Positions 9,970 to 22,655 of a stretch of DNA of 64,000 nucleotides are shown piece by piece. The position numbers and the translations under genes are program-made. The first letter of the stretch is position 1. The number at the start of each line of letters is the position of its first letter. Source of the stretch: Bathynomus jamesi (taxonomy: Eukaryota > Arthropoda > Malacostraca > Isopoda > Cirolanidae); the NCBI GenBank assembly GCA_023014485.1, contig JAJOZX010002572.1:1-64000 (forward strand), written 5' to 3'. The notes under the pieces were generated by a model, which made no database searches, was not told the DNA's origin, and saw only the letters and a program-made list of their open reading frames with translations.

Positions 9970-10194
9970 ATGACGTGTCAATCTTGTAAACTTGATTTCG
10001 AAGACCTAATCCGCCTTGTTGGCCTCAATGAAGATAAAAGTTTAGGTTTTTTTTCCAATCATGGCATAATTCCGACATCCGTGATTTGCCCTAAATGTAA
10101 TACTACCTGTATTTTAAGACAAGACTCGAAGGTGTTTAGATGCCGTAAAAAAATGGAAGGATATGAAATTGTGGGTTTTACGTGCTGGGAATAG
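9970..10194 (+). pseudogene. ISXO2/Merlin-like transposase N-terminal fragment 2
   Basis: A 74-residue frame reads LIRLVGLNEDKSLGFFSNHGII followed by CPKCNTTC and KVFRCRKK. Spacing of the acidic/aromatic lead, the zinc cysteines and the FRC motif matches the fragment at 8443-8685, so both derive from one transposase family. The frame stops after EIVGFTCWE. No catalytic region follows. Confidence 0.6.
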
Positions 10195-10342
10195 ACGTCC
10201 TCATTACCGGAAATATTTCGCATGATACTTGTTCCTGGCAGAACATCCTGACGATTCTACAGTTCTGCATCACTTCCTTACTGCAATTGCAGAACTATAT
10301 CCTCCAAAATAAGGTGACTGGTTAGGCTAAGTTAGGTTAGCA

Positions 10343-10515
10343 CGAATGCAAACTTTTCTGGTCAATTTTGAGGTGTTTTGCATGAATCTGCCATCCGTTT
10401 CCTGTGCAAATGCGTAGTTTTCGAGATGATGATATCTCGAAAACTACGCATTTGCACAGGAAACAGATGGCAGATTCGTGCAGAGAACCTCCAAATTGAC
10501 CAGAAATGTTTGCTT
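10343..10515. repeat. Palindrome 5
   Basis: Arms of about 83 bp meet at about 10428 (TTTTCGAGAT/ATCTCGAAAA around GATG). The outer parts include GGTCAATTTTGAGGT facing CTCCAAATTGACC. Arms are about 95% identical by eye. A TTAGGTTAG run sits just upstream at 10330. Confidence 0.85.
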
Positions 10516-10589
10516 CATTATAAAAAGAGACTGGGTCAAAAAAAGAATAATTACCAAAGATCCAAATGGTGTAAGTTATGATTGGCCTA

Positions 10590-11060
10590 GTAATATCTTC
10601 ATAGTGTCATAACTTTATTTTCTAATACTTTCAAAATGATACATAGCTGCTGGCACCATTTTTTCTGCTCTGTTGATTGATATGTTTCATTACTGTAGCA
10701 TTTGCTCAATAGTAACTTATGTTCAACACAAAATTTAAATAGCTCTTTATCCTTAGAGTGAAACTTATCAAAAAACACTAACTAACATGTCACAACAATG
10801 CATCTTTACGCCTCAACAACAAAACCCAAACTGACCAGATCTGACCTAATGGAGTAATTGAATGGTGTGGCAACTAAGGGGTTGCCAAATGTCACTAGAT
10901 ATACCAATAATTACTAAAAATATTGGCAGATGTTGCTAAAAATAACATTGCTTCAAAGTATCATAACCTTGTTATTTTCTAATATTTTCAAAATGATACG
11001 TAGCTGCTTGCACCATTTTTTCTGCTCTATTGATTGATATATGTTTTGTTACTATAGCAT
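10590..11060. repeat. Direct repeat pair of about 90 bp
   Basis: The block from TCATAACTTTATTTTCTAAT to about 10700 recurs at about 10967-11060 with small changes; both contain CACCATTTTTTCTGCTCT and TTGATTGATAT. About 350 bp separates the copies. It lies just upstream of the Tigger remnant. No gene is seen. Confidence 0.7.
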
Positions 11061-11780
11061 GTTTCATGGCAATGCAGGTGTCTTGTAAAGTTTTACCCAA
11101 GTCACATTTCAAGATTGGTTTTTGCATCACTTTGAAACAGCTGTTGAACACTACCTACTGCAAAGAACAATCTCTCAAACAAAGCCCTTCTTATTTTGGA
11201 TAATGCACTAGAACATTCACCTAATTTAGATAACTCCAAGCATTCAGGTGGTTTACCTTCCCAAAAATACATCATCATTGCTCCAGCCCATGGTCCAAGG
11301 CACACTACCTGCATAGAACATTTTCCCACTTGATTAAGAAAACAGGTGAAATTAAGATAATGGAATTCTGGCATGATTGCAATATTCATGCATGCAATAG
11401 AAAATATTAGTGAATCTTAGGAGGAGCACAACAATGAATGGTGTTTGGAAGAGGCTTTGGCCTGAATAAGTTAATGACTTCCAAGGATTTTCTACTCCAG
11501 GGCAGGAAATTAAGATGTTGGCATTGAGGGGAATAGAGGAGGAGGATGTGGAGGAGTTATTGAAATCCTATGGTGAACCTTTAACTGATGCTAAATTGGT
11601 TGAATTAGAAACAGAAAAGAATGCCTCTGATGAAAATGATATTGAACAACCAAGAGAAATAAACAAGTGAATTGGCTGATCTTATTTGCAGAACCACTCA
11701 TGGTAAGGTTCTCTGAAATTGATCCAGTAAAAGAAAGAAGTATGAAAGTATGTAGGGAAATAAGAAATGCCTGCTGCTGC
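11061..11780 (+). pseudogene. Tigger/pogo transposase pseudogene, 5' part
   Basis: The + strand, read across frames, matches the C-terminal half of Tigger (TIGD/CENP-B-like, pogo) transposases. In order: DWFLHHFETAVEHYL, LLILDNA (second catalytic aspartate block), KYIIIAPAHGP where a PPNTTSLLQPMDQG block is usual, then TTMNGVWKRLWPE and EEEDVEELLKSYGEPLTD, and IDPVKERSMKV. Several frameshifts and stops show it is dead. The coding sequence stops at GCTGCTTTG (11784), where element E was inserted, and resumes at 16058. Confidence 0.85.
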
Positions 11781-11784
11781 TTTG

Positions 11785-14700
11785 GGGTCATTCTCTGTCA
11801 GATCAACCAAAAAAAATTGAAATTAACACCCTCATCTCTCATATTTTGCTGAAATTTGGTTTATAGGGAGTTTGTGAGCCCTGAATCCATTTCTGAAATT
11901 ATAAGGTCAATCCGACCAATGGTTCAAGAGATATGACCTCGGGCAATTTGAGGTCACTCGCGAGGTTACTAACATTTGGCGAGCCATAACTTGGGTAATA
12001 ATTGTCATAATTATAAAAAGTATATATATTTAGAATCAGAAAATGACAAGGAATCCAAATATGCAAGTTTTAGAACTCTAGGTTGAAAAATAAAAAAGTT
12101 ACACTGTAACCAAAATTTGAGGTCACGATTTGACCTCTGGGGTATCAAATGAGAATTTTTTTTTTAAATGTAAAAAATGAAGGCATAGGCATTGGCTATT
12201 AGAATCAGCAAAAAAAAGTTTGTTTATGTTAGTATTTTTCATGTAACTAACATATAAGTGAACACCATATTCATAAGTTGTGCGTCAATTCTACCTATTT
12301 TTTCACACTTAAGCTCATAATTTGACCTATAGAAATTAAAATTACATTTTTTATAGATATAAAAAACAAAGTCAGAGTTCTTGACTAATAGAAACAATCA
12401 TAAAAAGTTTGTTTATGTTGGTACTTTTCATGTAACTAACTTATAAGTGAACACCATATTTATAAATTGCTTGTCATTTCAAGGAATTTTTATATCTTAG
12501 CTATCAATTTGACCTCAAGCTCCAAGAATTTAATAAAAATTGTATTTCACTGCTAATCTACACTGGCAATAATAGTTATAATAGTGAAAGGGGAAGACTA
12601 AGCTCACATGTAGCCTAAACAAACCTGTTGAAACATGTTGCTACTTGTCTAAGTGCAGAATCAACACAGATAGTTGCAAAATTCCTTGTCTACAGGTTAG
12701 TACAGTTCCAGCCAGCACTGTGGGTGGCTGGTGGGTATGGTGTTTTAATGAGCCTCAGAGACTATCAAGGCCTAAAATATTAAGTGTGTATAGCTATATA
12801 TTTTCTAAAAAATATATATTACCTAATTGTAAATCCTATATCTTTACAGATCAAAATACAATGGTTCGGCACTTGAAATACTGCCAGGACCCTATTCAAA
12901 AACACAAGAAACGCATAACAATCAATCTTAGAAAAGTGACTGATGTACTTGTTGAAAAATGTGCTGGAAGAGTGAAAAAAGACTCATTGTTGTGTGTGAA
13001 CTGCTGGACACTGATAATGAAAAACCCCACTATACTTAGTACCACTGAAAACAACGAGTCTGAGCAGGATTCAAATGAATCATCTACTATCAGTGGCTTG
13101 AGTAACATCTCTTCAATTCAAGATCTGGACAATGACAGTGATTGCTTGATAAAGGAAAATCCTTCAACTTCAGTTGAACCAGTTCTAGCATTTCTGGACC
13201 AAACACCAGTTAAAAAAAGTAAGTAATAAATTAATATAATAACTTATACTTTACTACAAGGTCTGTTTGATCTACTATATAGCCAATTATATAGCATTTA
13301 AGGTACTATAATTAATATTTAATTACTAATATTCAGGTGTGTGAAACCTTTTTTTCTGTTCTTTTCAGAAGGGCTGTCATTAAGCCAGAAAAAGCGCAAG
13401 GCTCGTGGTAAGCTATCATCTGCTCAGAAACACCTGAAGGAGAGGCTAGAACTCAGTTATGGTGTTCAAATTACCGAGGAGGTAAGTGATACTTCAAAAC
13501 CTGAAACTAAATCTGAAAAACATCTAGACAAATTAATGAATGAATTGAAACAGTCATTCCTGGAGAGCAAATGTCACCATCACAAACTACAAATATTGAC
13601 ACTCTCACCATACACAATTGAAAAAACAGCTAGTTTCTTTCAAACTACAACATACATGGTGAAAAGAAGCCGTTCACTTAAATCAGAACATGGAATCCTT
13701 CCGAAGATTCCACTAATGAGCAAAGGAAAAGTGATATCTGAAGAACACAAAGATATAGTTAGAAGATTCTATGAGTCAGAAGAGGTTAGTCGTATGTGTC
13801 CTGGCCAAAAGGATTGCGTGAAAGTTATCAGTGCTGAAGGTGCAATGAAGGTGCAAAAACGATTGGTCCTCGGGAATTTAAGAGAGATGTTTGAACTATA
13901 TAAAAATGATGAAAAGAATCCCAAAATAGGATTTTCCACATTTGCAAAATTACGGCCATCATATTGTGTGCTTGCCGGTAGTGGTGGGACTCATTCTGTC
14001 TGTGTCTGCACATACCATCAAAATCCAAAATTGCAGCTGGCTGCATTGGGAGAAAGAGGTCTTTCATACAAGGATCTTATGGATTACAGTGTCTGCAGTA
14101 CAGAAAGAGAGACTTGCATGATGCAACTTTGCAATGATTGCCCAAGAGAAGAGGGTGTCCTGGATTTTCTTGAGTTACTTGACAGTGTGAAATCAGCTCC
14201 AAATGAAATATCTTACAAGCAATGGGTGACTGTTGACCGTTGTACAATGGTTGATAAGGTGGAGCCACTTCATGAATACTTATCATCCCTAAGCATGAAA
14301 ATATCCGCATGGTTCGTCATCACTTTGTTGCTCAGCAACAATCACAGTACTTCAAGCAGTTGAAAGAAACACTACCACCTCAGAGCGAGGTAGTTATAGT
14401 AGGTGATTTCTCTGAGAATTATTCTTTCATTGTCCAGGATGCTGCCCAAGGGTTTCACTGGGACAATTCACAGTGTACAGTTCACCCTTTTGTCATCTAT
14501 TATAGATCATCTGCAGACCAGGAACTTAGCCATTTTAGTTCTCATTTTATTGAAGCTTATGACATATGTTAAATTCAGATGCCCACAATTGAAGAAGGTG
14601 CACTATTTCTCAGATGGATGTGCTGGCCAATATAAGAACAGATACAACTTCACAAATCTCTGTTACCATGAAGAGGATTTTGGTCTGTCTTGTGAATGGC

Positions 14701-16057
14701 ACTTCTTTGCTACATCCCATGGCAAAAATGCATGTGATGGGATTGGAGGAACAGTGAAAAGAGCTACTGCTCGTGCCAGTTTGCAGAGAACTACAGAGAG
14801 GCAAATTCTTACACCAGAACACATGTTTCAGTTTTGTGAAGAAAACTTGAGCAAGAAGATAAATTTTTTCTTTGTAACTACAGCTGATTTGAAAGATGCA
14901 GAAGAACGGTTGGAACATCGATTCAAGGATAGTAGGGCTATTCCTGGAACTCAGAAATATCATAGATTTGTTCCCCTAAACAAGGAAGAACTGATGGTGT
15001 ATCCCATTTCAAGTGGCATTGGAGAAAAGAAAAGAATAAGGAAAAGTCATTTTACTAATGAACCTGCAATGCTTGGTAACCTAAAATGTGTCAAACCAGG
15101 AGAGTATGTTGGCTGCATTTATGACATGCAAGTTTGGTATGGAATTGTGGAGGAATATTGTGAAGAGTTTGATGATTTCACTGTGAACTTTCTACATCCC
15201 TCTGGGTCATCAGGATCAAGTGCATATTATTATCCATCAAACAAGGATTCATGTGCAGTGCCAGGACATCATATATTAACTGTAATGAGTTGTCCTACCC
15301 TAAGAGGAGGCAGCAGAATTCAATACATTTTTCCACAAAAAGAAATTGATGAGAGCATCGAGCATGCAAAAATTGTATTAGGCTAGCACATGAATCCTCT
15401 AAGTAGGTCTTCCCCTTTCACTATTATAACTATTATTGCCAGTGTAGATTAGCAGTGAAATACAATTTTACATTTTTTGCCTTTGTTTTTATATCTATAA
15501 AAAAATGTAATTTTAATTTCTATAGGTCAAATTATGAGCTTAAGTGTGAAAAAATAGGTAGAATTGACGCACAACTTATGAATATGGTGTTCACTTATAT
15601 GTTAGTTACATGAAAAATACTAACATAAACAAACTTTTTTTTGCTGATTCTAATAGCCAATGCCTATGCCTTCATTTTTTACATTTAAAAAAAAATTCTC
15701 ATTTGATACCCCAGAGGTCAAATCGTGACCTCAAATTTTGGTTACAGTGTAACTTTTTTATTTTTCAACCTAGAGTTCTAAAACTTGCATATTTGGATTC
15801 CTTGTCTTTTCTGATTCTAAATATATATACTTTTATATAATTGTGACCATTATTACCCAAGTTATGGGTCGCCAAATGTTAGTGACCTCGCAAGTGACCT
15901 CAAATTTCCCGAGGTCATATCTCTTGAACCGTTGGTCGGATTGACCTTATAATTTCAGAAATGGATTCAGGGCCCACAAACTCCCTATAAACCAAATTTC
16001 AGCAAAATCTGAGAGATGAGGGTGTTAGGCACTGGTTGATCTGACAGAGAATGATCC
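11785..16057 (+). mobile_element. Element E: 4.27-kb DNA transposon with very long terminal inverted repeats
   Basis: The ends read GGGTCATTCTCTGTCAGATC and, reversed, GGATCATTCTCTGTCAGATC. The inverted repeats continue for about 816 bp on the left (to about 12600) and 655 bp on the right (from about 15403). The left arm is longer because a block of about 160 bp (compare 12205-12300 with 12395-12480) is directly duplicated. The flanks are TTTG at 11781-11784 and 16058-16061; a preceding C makes 4 or 5 bp equally possible. Removing the element rejoins the Tigger codons (ACCC-FVEIYEE), so the borders are exact. Inside is a split transposase-like gene on the + strand. Confidence 0.93.
12850..15386 (+). 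pseudogene. Element E transposase-like gene (two or more exons, lightly damaged)
   Basis: A first exon probably follows the acceptor TCTTTACAG at 12841-12849 and ends at the donor GTAAGT at 13219. The next begins at 13369 after CTTTTCAG, and the join keeps the frame (K-GLSLSQKKRKARGK). The first exon has a cysteine pair region (HLKYCQDP...LLCVNC). Later parts hold CNDCP (about 14135), VGDFSENYSF (14400), AAQGFHWDNSQ, HYFSDGCAGQYKNRYNF (14604), EWHFFATSHGK and CDGIGGTVKR (14730). The acidic residues in VGDF, FSDG and CDG could form the catalytic triad, but that is inference. There is a frameshift near 14310 and a small deletion near 14500-14570; the rest is open to the stop at 15384-15386. I have the impression of related proteins in many invertebrate genomes but cannot name the superfamily. 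Confidence 0.8.
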
Positions 16058-16300
16058 TTTGTAGAAATCTATGAAGAGGAAGAGTCATCAGTTAGCCATA
16101 GATTCCTTCTTAGTGAGAACTCCTGATCCAAAGAAGCAGAAACAAGATGAACTGACCCCAAGCACCAACTAGAATTTACCAGACAATTCTCCAATCCCCT
16201 GTCTTGAAGATTCTATGATGGAGGATTTAGATTAGTACAAAGGAGTCTAGACAAGCCTCCAAATCTCTCTTCCACCCAATAACTTCCCCAACCCTCCCCT
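16058..16300 (+). pseudogene. Tigger/pogo transposase pseudogene, 3' part
   Basis: Downstream of element E the Tigger reading continues with VEIYEE, then MKRKSHQLAIDSFLVRTPDP (from 16069) and KKQKQDELTPS to a stop. It corresponds to the normal C-terminal tail (MKRK...LDSFF-type) of this family. Together with 11061-11780 it forms one interrupted pseudogene. Confidence 0.8.
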
Positions 16301-16560
16301 CTTTAGCGAGTGTTGCAGAAAGGGTTTTTTTTTATCTTAAACACTGGTTAATTATTAACCATATAGGTATGTAATTTTGTATGTTTTAAATGAGATGTAT
16401 TTGAAAATGTGTACACATTTATTGTTTAGCAAATTATGGGTTAAAAGTTTTGGACTTGGAATGATTCCCCATTATAATATGGTGACCTGTGGGAAAATGG
16501 GTTTTGAGATGCATCATTTTGGAATGAATCACGTTTTATGTTTAGGACTTCCTGTATATA

Positions 16561-16962
16561 CAGGGTGTCCCAGAAATCTAGATTCGTAGGAAAAATAGAA
16601 GTTATATTTTTAAAGTGAAACAAACCTATTTCTAATGTCAGTTTTACATATTTCAGGAAAGAAAATACTCTGGTGGCTCAGTATATCAGTCAAGAGAAGG
16701 TGGAACTGGTATTGCTACATGTTTCTGGAAAAAGCTAGAGGGAGGGATGTTTGTGAAATAACTGATACCCTATGCCTCCCTCTGGCTTTTTCTGGAAACA
16801 TGTAGCAATACAGTACCAGTTCCACCTTCTTGTTATTGGTATACTGAGCCATCAGGGTATTTTTTTCCTGAAATATCTAAAACTGACATTAAAATATGTT
16901 TCTTTAACTTTAAAAATATAATGTCTATTTTCCCTATGAGTCCAGACTTCTAGGACACCCTG
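16561..16962. mobile_element. Palindromic mariner-type MITE (402 bp)
   Basis: Ends are CAGGGTGTCCCAGAA and TTCTAGGACACCCTG, flanked by TA at 16559-16560 and 16963-16964. The whole element is a long imperfect palindrome around about 16765, with CTGGTATTGCTACATGTTTC facing GAAACATGTAGCAATACAGT. It has no coding capacity. Confidence 0.92.
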
Positions 16963-16964
16963 TA

Positions 16965-18510
16965 CAACAAAATAAACTTAATTTACCTCCTATATTTGCT
17001 TCCATCCAAAATAGCTGGTGCAGCAAATGAAAATAAAAATAATAATGAATATAATAATTAACAATAATAAGGAGAACGACTATATAATAACTTCACAATA
17101 TCAAAAGCTAAATATCACAGTTGATATTAATACTGCAAACAGTTGACTTGTTTGCAGTCCAAAATCCAAGAATGAATTGTCTAGTACAAATGATGAAAGC
17201 TAACTCTCTTTACAGTGTAAAATCCAAAGGTGAACTGTTCAATACAAAAACTAAAAGCTAACTCTCCTCTATTCAAAACTTGCATGCTGTTCTTGACTCA
17301 TTGCTTATTAAAATTCCAACAATCCTACATTCATTTCTATTTTACAATATTAAAGAATTCTGACTTGCAATAAACAAATTTAAAAATTACCAAATGAAGT
17401 TACCAATAATTTCATAGCCTACTTAATCTCTACAAAAATATTTACTTATCAGGTTTTATTTTCACAATATTATATTCTATGCTTAAAATTCTTCGGTTAA
17501 TTAACTCTACAAATTTTGCTGCACTATTTTAAATTTGACTATGCCCAGAACAGTTCCAAATCTTGTCTTCACATAGTCTTACTTATTACAGTGAAAGCTA
17601 CAAAAATAAAAGGTAAGGCTTTACTAATTAAACAAATCTTATTTTATCCATTTTGGGAATAGGCTCATACACAAATGTATTACTTGGTGGACTCAGGCCT
17701 AGAGATAGACCTAACCCCGAAGTCAATGAACCCAAAGTAGGGTGCATAAACCAAGCTTAAACATGGGAACAATTATTTTTGCCAAAGCCCAATTTGTACA
17801 GCATACTTATTTTTAGAAGTGTTTAAGTCTAGGGTTGACCTAGGTTCAAATATTTACATGGGTCTTAAAATTTCCCTCGCATCTTAAAAGAGTTGTGGCT
17901 GCTGTTTTTTTCTCTTTGGCTGAAATAAGGGATTAATCATCACTAATCTTTTCAAGAAGGCATTATTTTTTATTTTTTTTCTTTCCTGCATTTGGCTTTG
18001 GTCATTGGGTGGTTGTCCCCATGGGTTTCATTTAAGCGCATCACCCATAAATTAATGGTCTTTTTTGAAGAAGTGCATTTATTTATTTGGCAATTGCATT
18101 CTGTGACAATCTAGAGTTATGTAGGGCTACTGTAGCCCCCTAATTGATCATCTGAGAGTTCTTTGATCATTTCATCTTAGTGAATGAGAAAATATTTATT
18201 TTAAAGATGCACTGCAAGAATGCCTTGGAAATGCTTCATCAACCTCCTCCTGTCACAGCTGTATTCAGATTGAGGGCCTTAAAATTGAGTATGACAATTT
18301 AGACCAACATGCAGGTGGTGCCAGACAAATATTCTAGAATCTTTGATACAAATTTTTTATAGAAAATTGCATTTTTTGACAGGTGTTTAAATTTCATTTG
18401 TGCCCATTGTAACTATACTAAGTTTTCTAAGCCAAGACCACAAATCTATTACAGTATTGTGCTATCCTAATAGAATATGTATCATCATCTAATATCAATT
18501 TTTATTTCAG
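16965..18510. other. No gene recognised (probably TRMT1L intron)
   Basis: AT-rich sequence upstream of the first chained TRMT1L-like exon. The preceding exon, which must end with two bases of a codon, was not found here. One stop-free stretch at about 18207-18290 is discussed under rejected items. Confidence 0.4.
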
Positions 18511-18640
18511 GTCTCTGGCTTTGTACGCACTTGGAGCATACATTGAGTGTGGATGGTGCCTTAATAAATCCTTAAGATGCCTAGATGCTCTAGGAGCAAC
18601 TGGAATAGCTGGGCTTTCATGGGCTAAAAATTTTCCTGAA
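18511..18640 (+). CDS. TRMT1L: TRMT1L-like exon a
   Basis: The exon follows TTTATTTCAG and ends before GTAAGA. It carries SLALYALGAYIECGW and RCLDALGATGIAGLSWAKN, the glycine-rich SAM-binding region. It starts with one base of a split codon and ends on a full codon. Confidence 0.92.
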
Positions 18641-21600
18641 GTAAGAATAATGTTAATTAATAATTATATTACTGATAGACTGCCGAGGTCAAGCTAATCT
18701 AGTTTCTCAACTTTATCCCCAACCAATTAAATCTGAAGGGACCATACTGGATTGTACTTATTTGTTTGTTCATCTATCCATCACATTTTCATGTCTGGAC
18801 TATTGGACTTTATCTTTTGAACTGCTAAACATAAACATAAATCAATGGATCATCACAAGAGGAAGTGTCATGAGCAAGACTCGGGTCTCTGCATCAAAGG
18901 TCAAGGTCAAATGGAGGTGCATGCCATAACTTTTCAACTACTCAACCAGGCATGGGGCAATTACTTGGTCAATGTAATTAATTACAATTATAATTACTGT
19001 AGATGGTGAATATGGTACTTAATTACACTTACAATTACATTTACAAAGAATTGCATTTTATTCATAAATATACACTATTTGATTTGTCATGCTTTTCTAC
19101 CTAGGTATTTCAATTCCATTTTCAGTTTTGGCCATCATCTTCAATGAAAATTAGATAATATTAGGTCAATAATATTTTTCATATAAGCAGTTCTTGCTAT
19201 GGTCAATTGGTCATTGGACATATGTACAGTGATGGGCATTGATACACGAAAATCCCTAAGGTGATACTGATACATCGTAATACTGATAATCGTAAATTGT
19301 CTAAAGCAATACTGATAAAGTGATATCAATACTGATATCAATACTGATACATGTATCACGATACATTACTATAAGAATGAACAAATCTTACTAATACGTA
19401 AATAAATTTTTACTTTATTGGGTGTAAAAAACGATCAATTCAGTTAAGAAAAAATGTATTTTATACCAAGTTAGCTCACAGAAAAACGTTATAAACTTTT
19501 AACAAGGAACATAAGAAATTGTAAATAATCATAAATACATTGTGTTGTATGCATGCATTGCATGTTGGGTGAAAATTGTGCACAGCGTAGCACGCTTCTG
19601 TATTGAAATTATACATCTAAGGGGTTAATAGCTTTGGAAAGAGAAATATTTCTGTGGATGCGCGGTGTGAAAAATATTAACATATCATTGATATGTATGA
19701 TATAATTGTAAATTGTGTGAATTGCTTGCTTTAACTCATTCCAAAGCATGTCAGAATATGATGCATGTGTTACTGTAGTTCCACCCTATCCTTGAACATT
19801 ATCTAGAGCATGGAACTACAGTAATAAGTGCATCATATTCTGACATGCTTCAGAATGAGTTAAAGCAAGCGCACAAAATGGAAAGGGAGATTGTCAGGTG
19901 TTATTCTGTTACACGACAATGCGCGCCCTCATACTGCTGCACAGACTAGAAAATGCCTTCAAGAACTTAAATTTGAAGTTCTTGACCATCCAGCCTATAG
20001 TCCAGACCTGGCACCTTTGGATTTTTACCTGTTTGGACCACTAAAAGACGCTTTGAGAGGTCAGCGATTCCAAGGTGGTGATGACCTGAAGGAGGTGGTG
20101 CATGACTGGCTATGCACACAGCCAAAAACACTTTTGTGATGGCATAAGGAAGCTTGTAGAATGTAGATCGCTGGACTAAGTGTAATGAGAAACAGGGAGA
20201 CTATGTTGAGAAGTGATGTGCTTATAATCTATCAGATGTGAAAATAAAAAGTGTGGGTACTTATGAATTACCCTCATAAATTGATGAAACTTCACACATA
20301 CATGGATCATTGGTTTAAACCATTTTCAGTTTATTAGTGCTAAGGAATTTGTTTTTATTTAACTGTACATATGGTGTATGGGTGACAGCCTATTACTGTT
20401 GCGACTTGAAGCCTAAGTGCAGTACAACAATTCATTTGGTTAAACTAATAATTAATCTGTGTTGGCATATAGTTTTAAAGTTTCATTCCAAACATATTGT
20501 GGACAGAATAATAAACTAAGAAAATTTTTCAGGTTGAAGTGACAATAAATGATCCTCTTGAATCTGCTTGTAAAATTATTAGAGAAAATGAAATGTCAAA
20601 TGATCTCTCAATTGAAATTACTCAACAAGATGTCAGTGTTCTACTTCTACAAAGACCTTTTGATTTTGTGTGAGTAAGAAATTGTATATTACTTTTGTTT
20701 TCCCCCAAAAAATGGTTTTCAATTTCTTTAATCCTTTACTTCTTAATCAGCTGGTTAAAACTGTCTATAAATTGATTAAAGTTGACTACTAATGTTCCAT
20801 GGTAATGGTTTGAGTTGATATTAATTATTATTATTAATTGTAACTATTGGGTCATTAGCCAGTAATTTTTAGTATTTATCTTTAATCTTTCTGAAAAAAA
20901 ATTTAGTAGCTTTTTACTGATCTATTTGGGGATTGGAGATGGTGATCAACAGGGATGTGATAATGAGTGAGGTATGAACTTACGATAGATAGGAAGGAAT
21001 ATTAATAGAATTAACACTAGTTCAGTGATGAGATGAGCTGGTCAAGTATGGTCAACTAAACCACATCTAAGCAAACTTAATCAAACGTGCATAACCCAAC
21101 CATACATACCTAGTATTTAATGTGTGAGCTGTGACCCACCCAGTTGAATAATTTTCCAATGTGAGTGAATGATATTGGCTAGGTTTTGGGTATGTAGGCC
21201 TGTTTTAAATACAAATGGTAGCTACTGTATTTTACTCCTCATTTAGGTTTCTTGACTGCTATGGGTCTTCTGTTCATTATTTGGATGCAGTTTTTAGAAA
21301 TGTACCCAAAAATGGCTTGCTCGTAATCACTTCAACTGATGATGCTGCTCTTTATGGCAAAGCCCCAGATGTTACTCTTCGCAATTATGGAGGTTATATT
21401 GCTAAAACATTTTATTCCAAGGAGCTTGCAGCCCGCCTAATTATTGGGGCTGTAGTCAGGTAGGTTAATGGTTGATTAGATAATTGAAGGTCTGTGAATG
21501 TTTGTTAATGTGAATAGCTTGCCACTGTACACACTAGAGTTGCACTGATACCAATATTTTTACCGATACGATACTACAAAAAAGTGCCAATACCGATACT

Positions 21601-22602
21601 TTTTAATTAATTGTTTTAAAATTGATTATTAATAAAAGTTCAAGTAAATGATATAATATAATATCTCAATTAACTTAAAATGCCTTTCCCAATCCCAACT
21701 TTAGTTCCATTTAATTTCATAATAATATAATATAATATACAGGGTGTCCCAGAATTAACTATCTATTTCAATGAAATCGGACAAATTTTTTAAAAACACA
21801 CTTTTATTTATATTTATCATGTTTAATATGTGTTAAAAATGTATAAATTTCTAAATTTTTTTCATAATTTTATTTTCATAATTTTTTCATAGTTTTTCAG
21901 TTTTATTTTTAGAATGGCAAAGAGACTCTCCAAAAGTTAACGTGTGGCTTGGAATGACCAAATCCAAAATTTATGGCCCATTCTTCTTTGCGGAAGCAAC
22001 TGTAACAGGTACCATCTACCTTGATATGCTTCAGCAGTTTCTCGAACCATAGCTTCTTGATGATGGCATTCTTGATAATGTTGTGTTTCAACAAGATGGA
22101 GCACCATGTCATTATGCTCTAATTGTTCGAGAATACCTCAACAGACGCCTTCCGAATCGGTGGATTGGACGTGGAGGACCTCGACCTTGGCCTCCGCATT
22201 CTCCGGATTTGACACCCCTGGATTTCTTTGCATGGGGTTTCATAAAAACAAAGGTTTATCGCCAAAAGATCACTAGTTTAGCTGAACTTAAAGAACGCAT
22301 CCAGTTGGCAGTGCGGGAGATAACACCTGAAATGCTTCAAAATGTGTTTCGCAGCGCTGAGGATAGATTTGAAATTTGCAGAGATACAGACGGTGCACAT
22401 GTTGAAACTTCTCAATAAAGTTTTGACTTATGATTTATAAATCTATTTGTTTTTGTATCATAATTTAGTAATAAACACAAAATTATGTCAGTTTTTATTA
22501 AATTTGTCCGATTTCATTGAAATAGATAGTTAATTCTGGGACACCCTATATTATAATATATAGCTAGAGCCTGTAATTTAATTATGTTTAAATTAAATTA
22601 AG

Positions 22603-22655
<53 letters not shown>

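Noticed and set aside
11102..11389. 95-codon frame on the minus strand
   Set aside because: It is the antisense shadow of the Tigger pseudogene on the + strand, which gives recognisable motifs in order.
18207..18290. Possible exon on the + strand reading NALEMLHQPPPVTAVFRLR after an AAAG
   Set aside because: It has a faint resemblance to RNA methyltransferase (NSUN6-type) N-termini, but no second exon, no clear donor and no match to the TRMT1L-like gene it sits next to. Too short to call.
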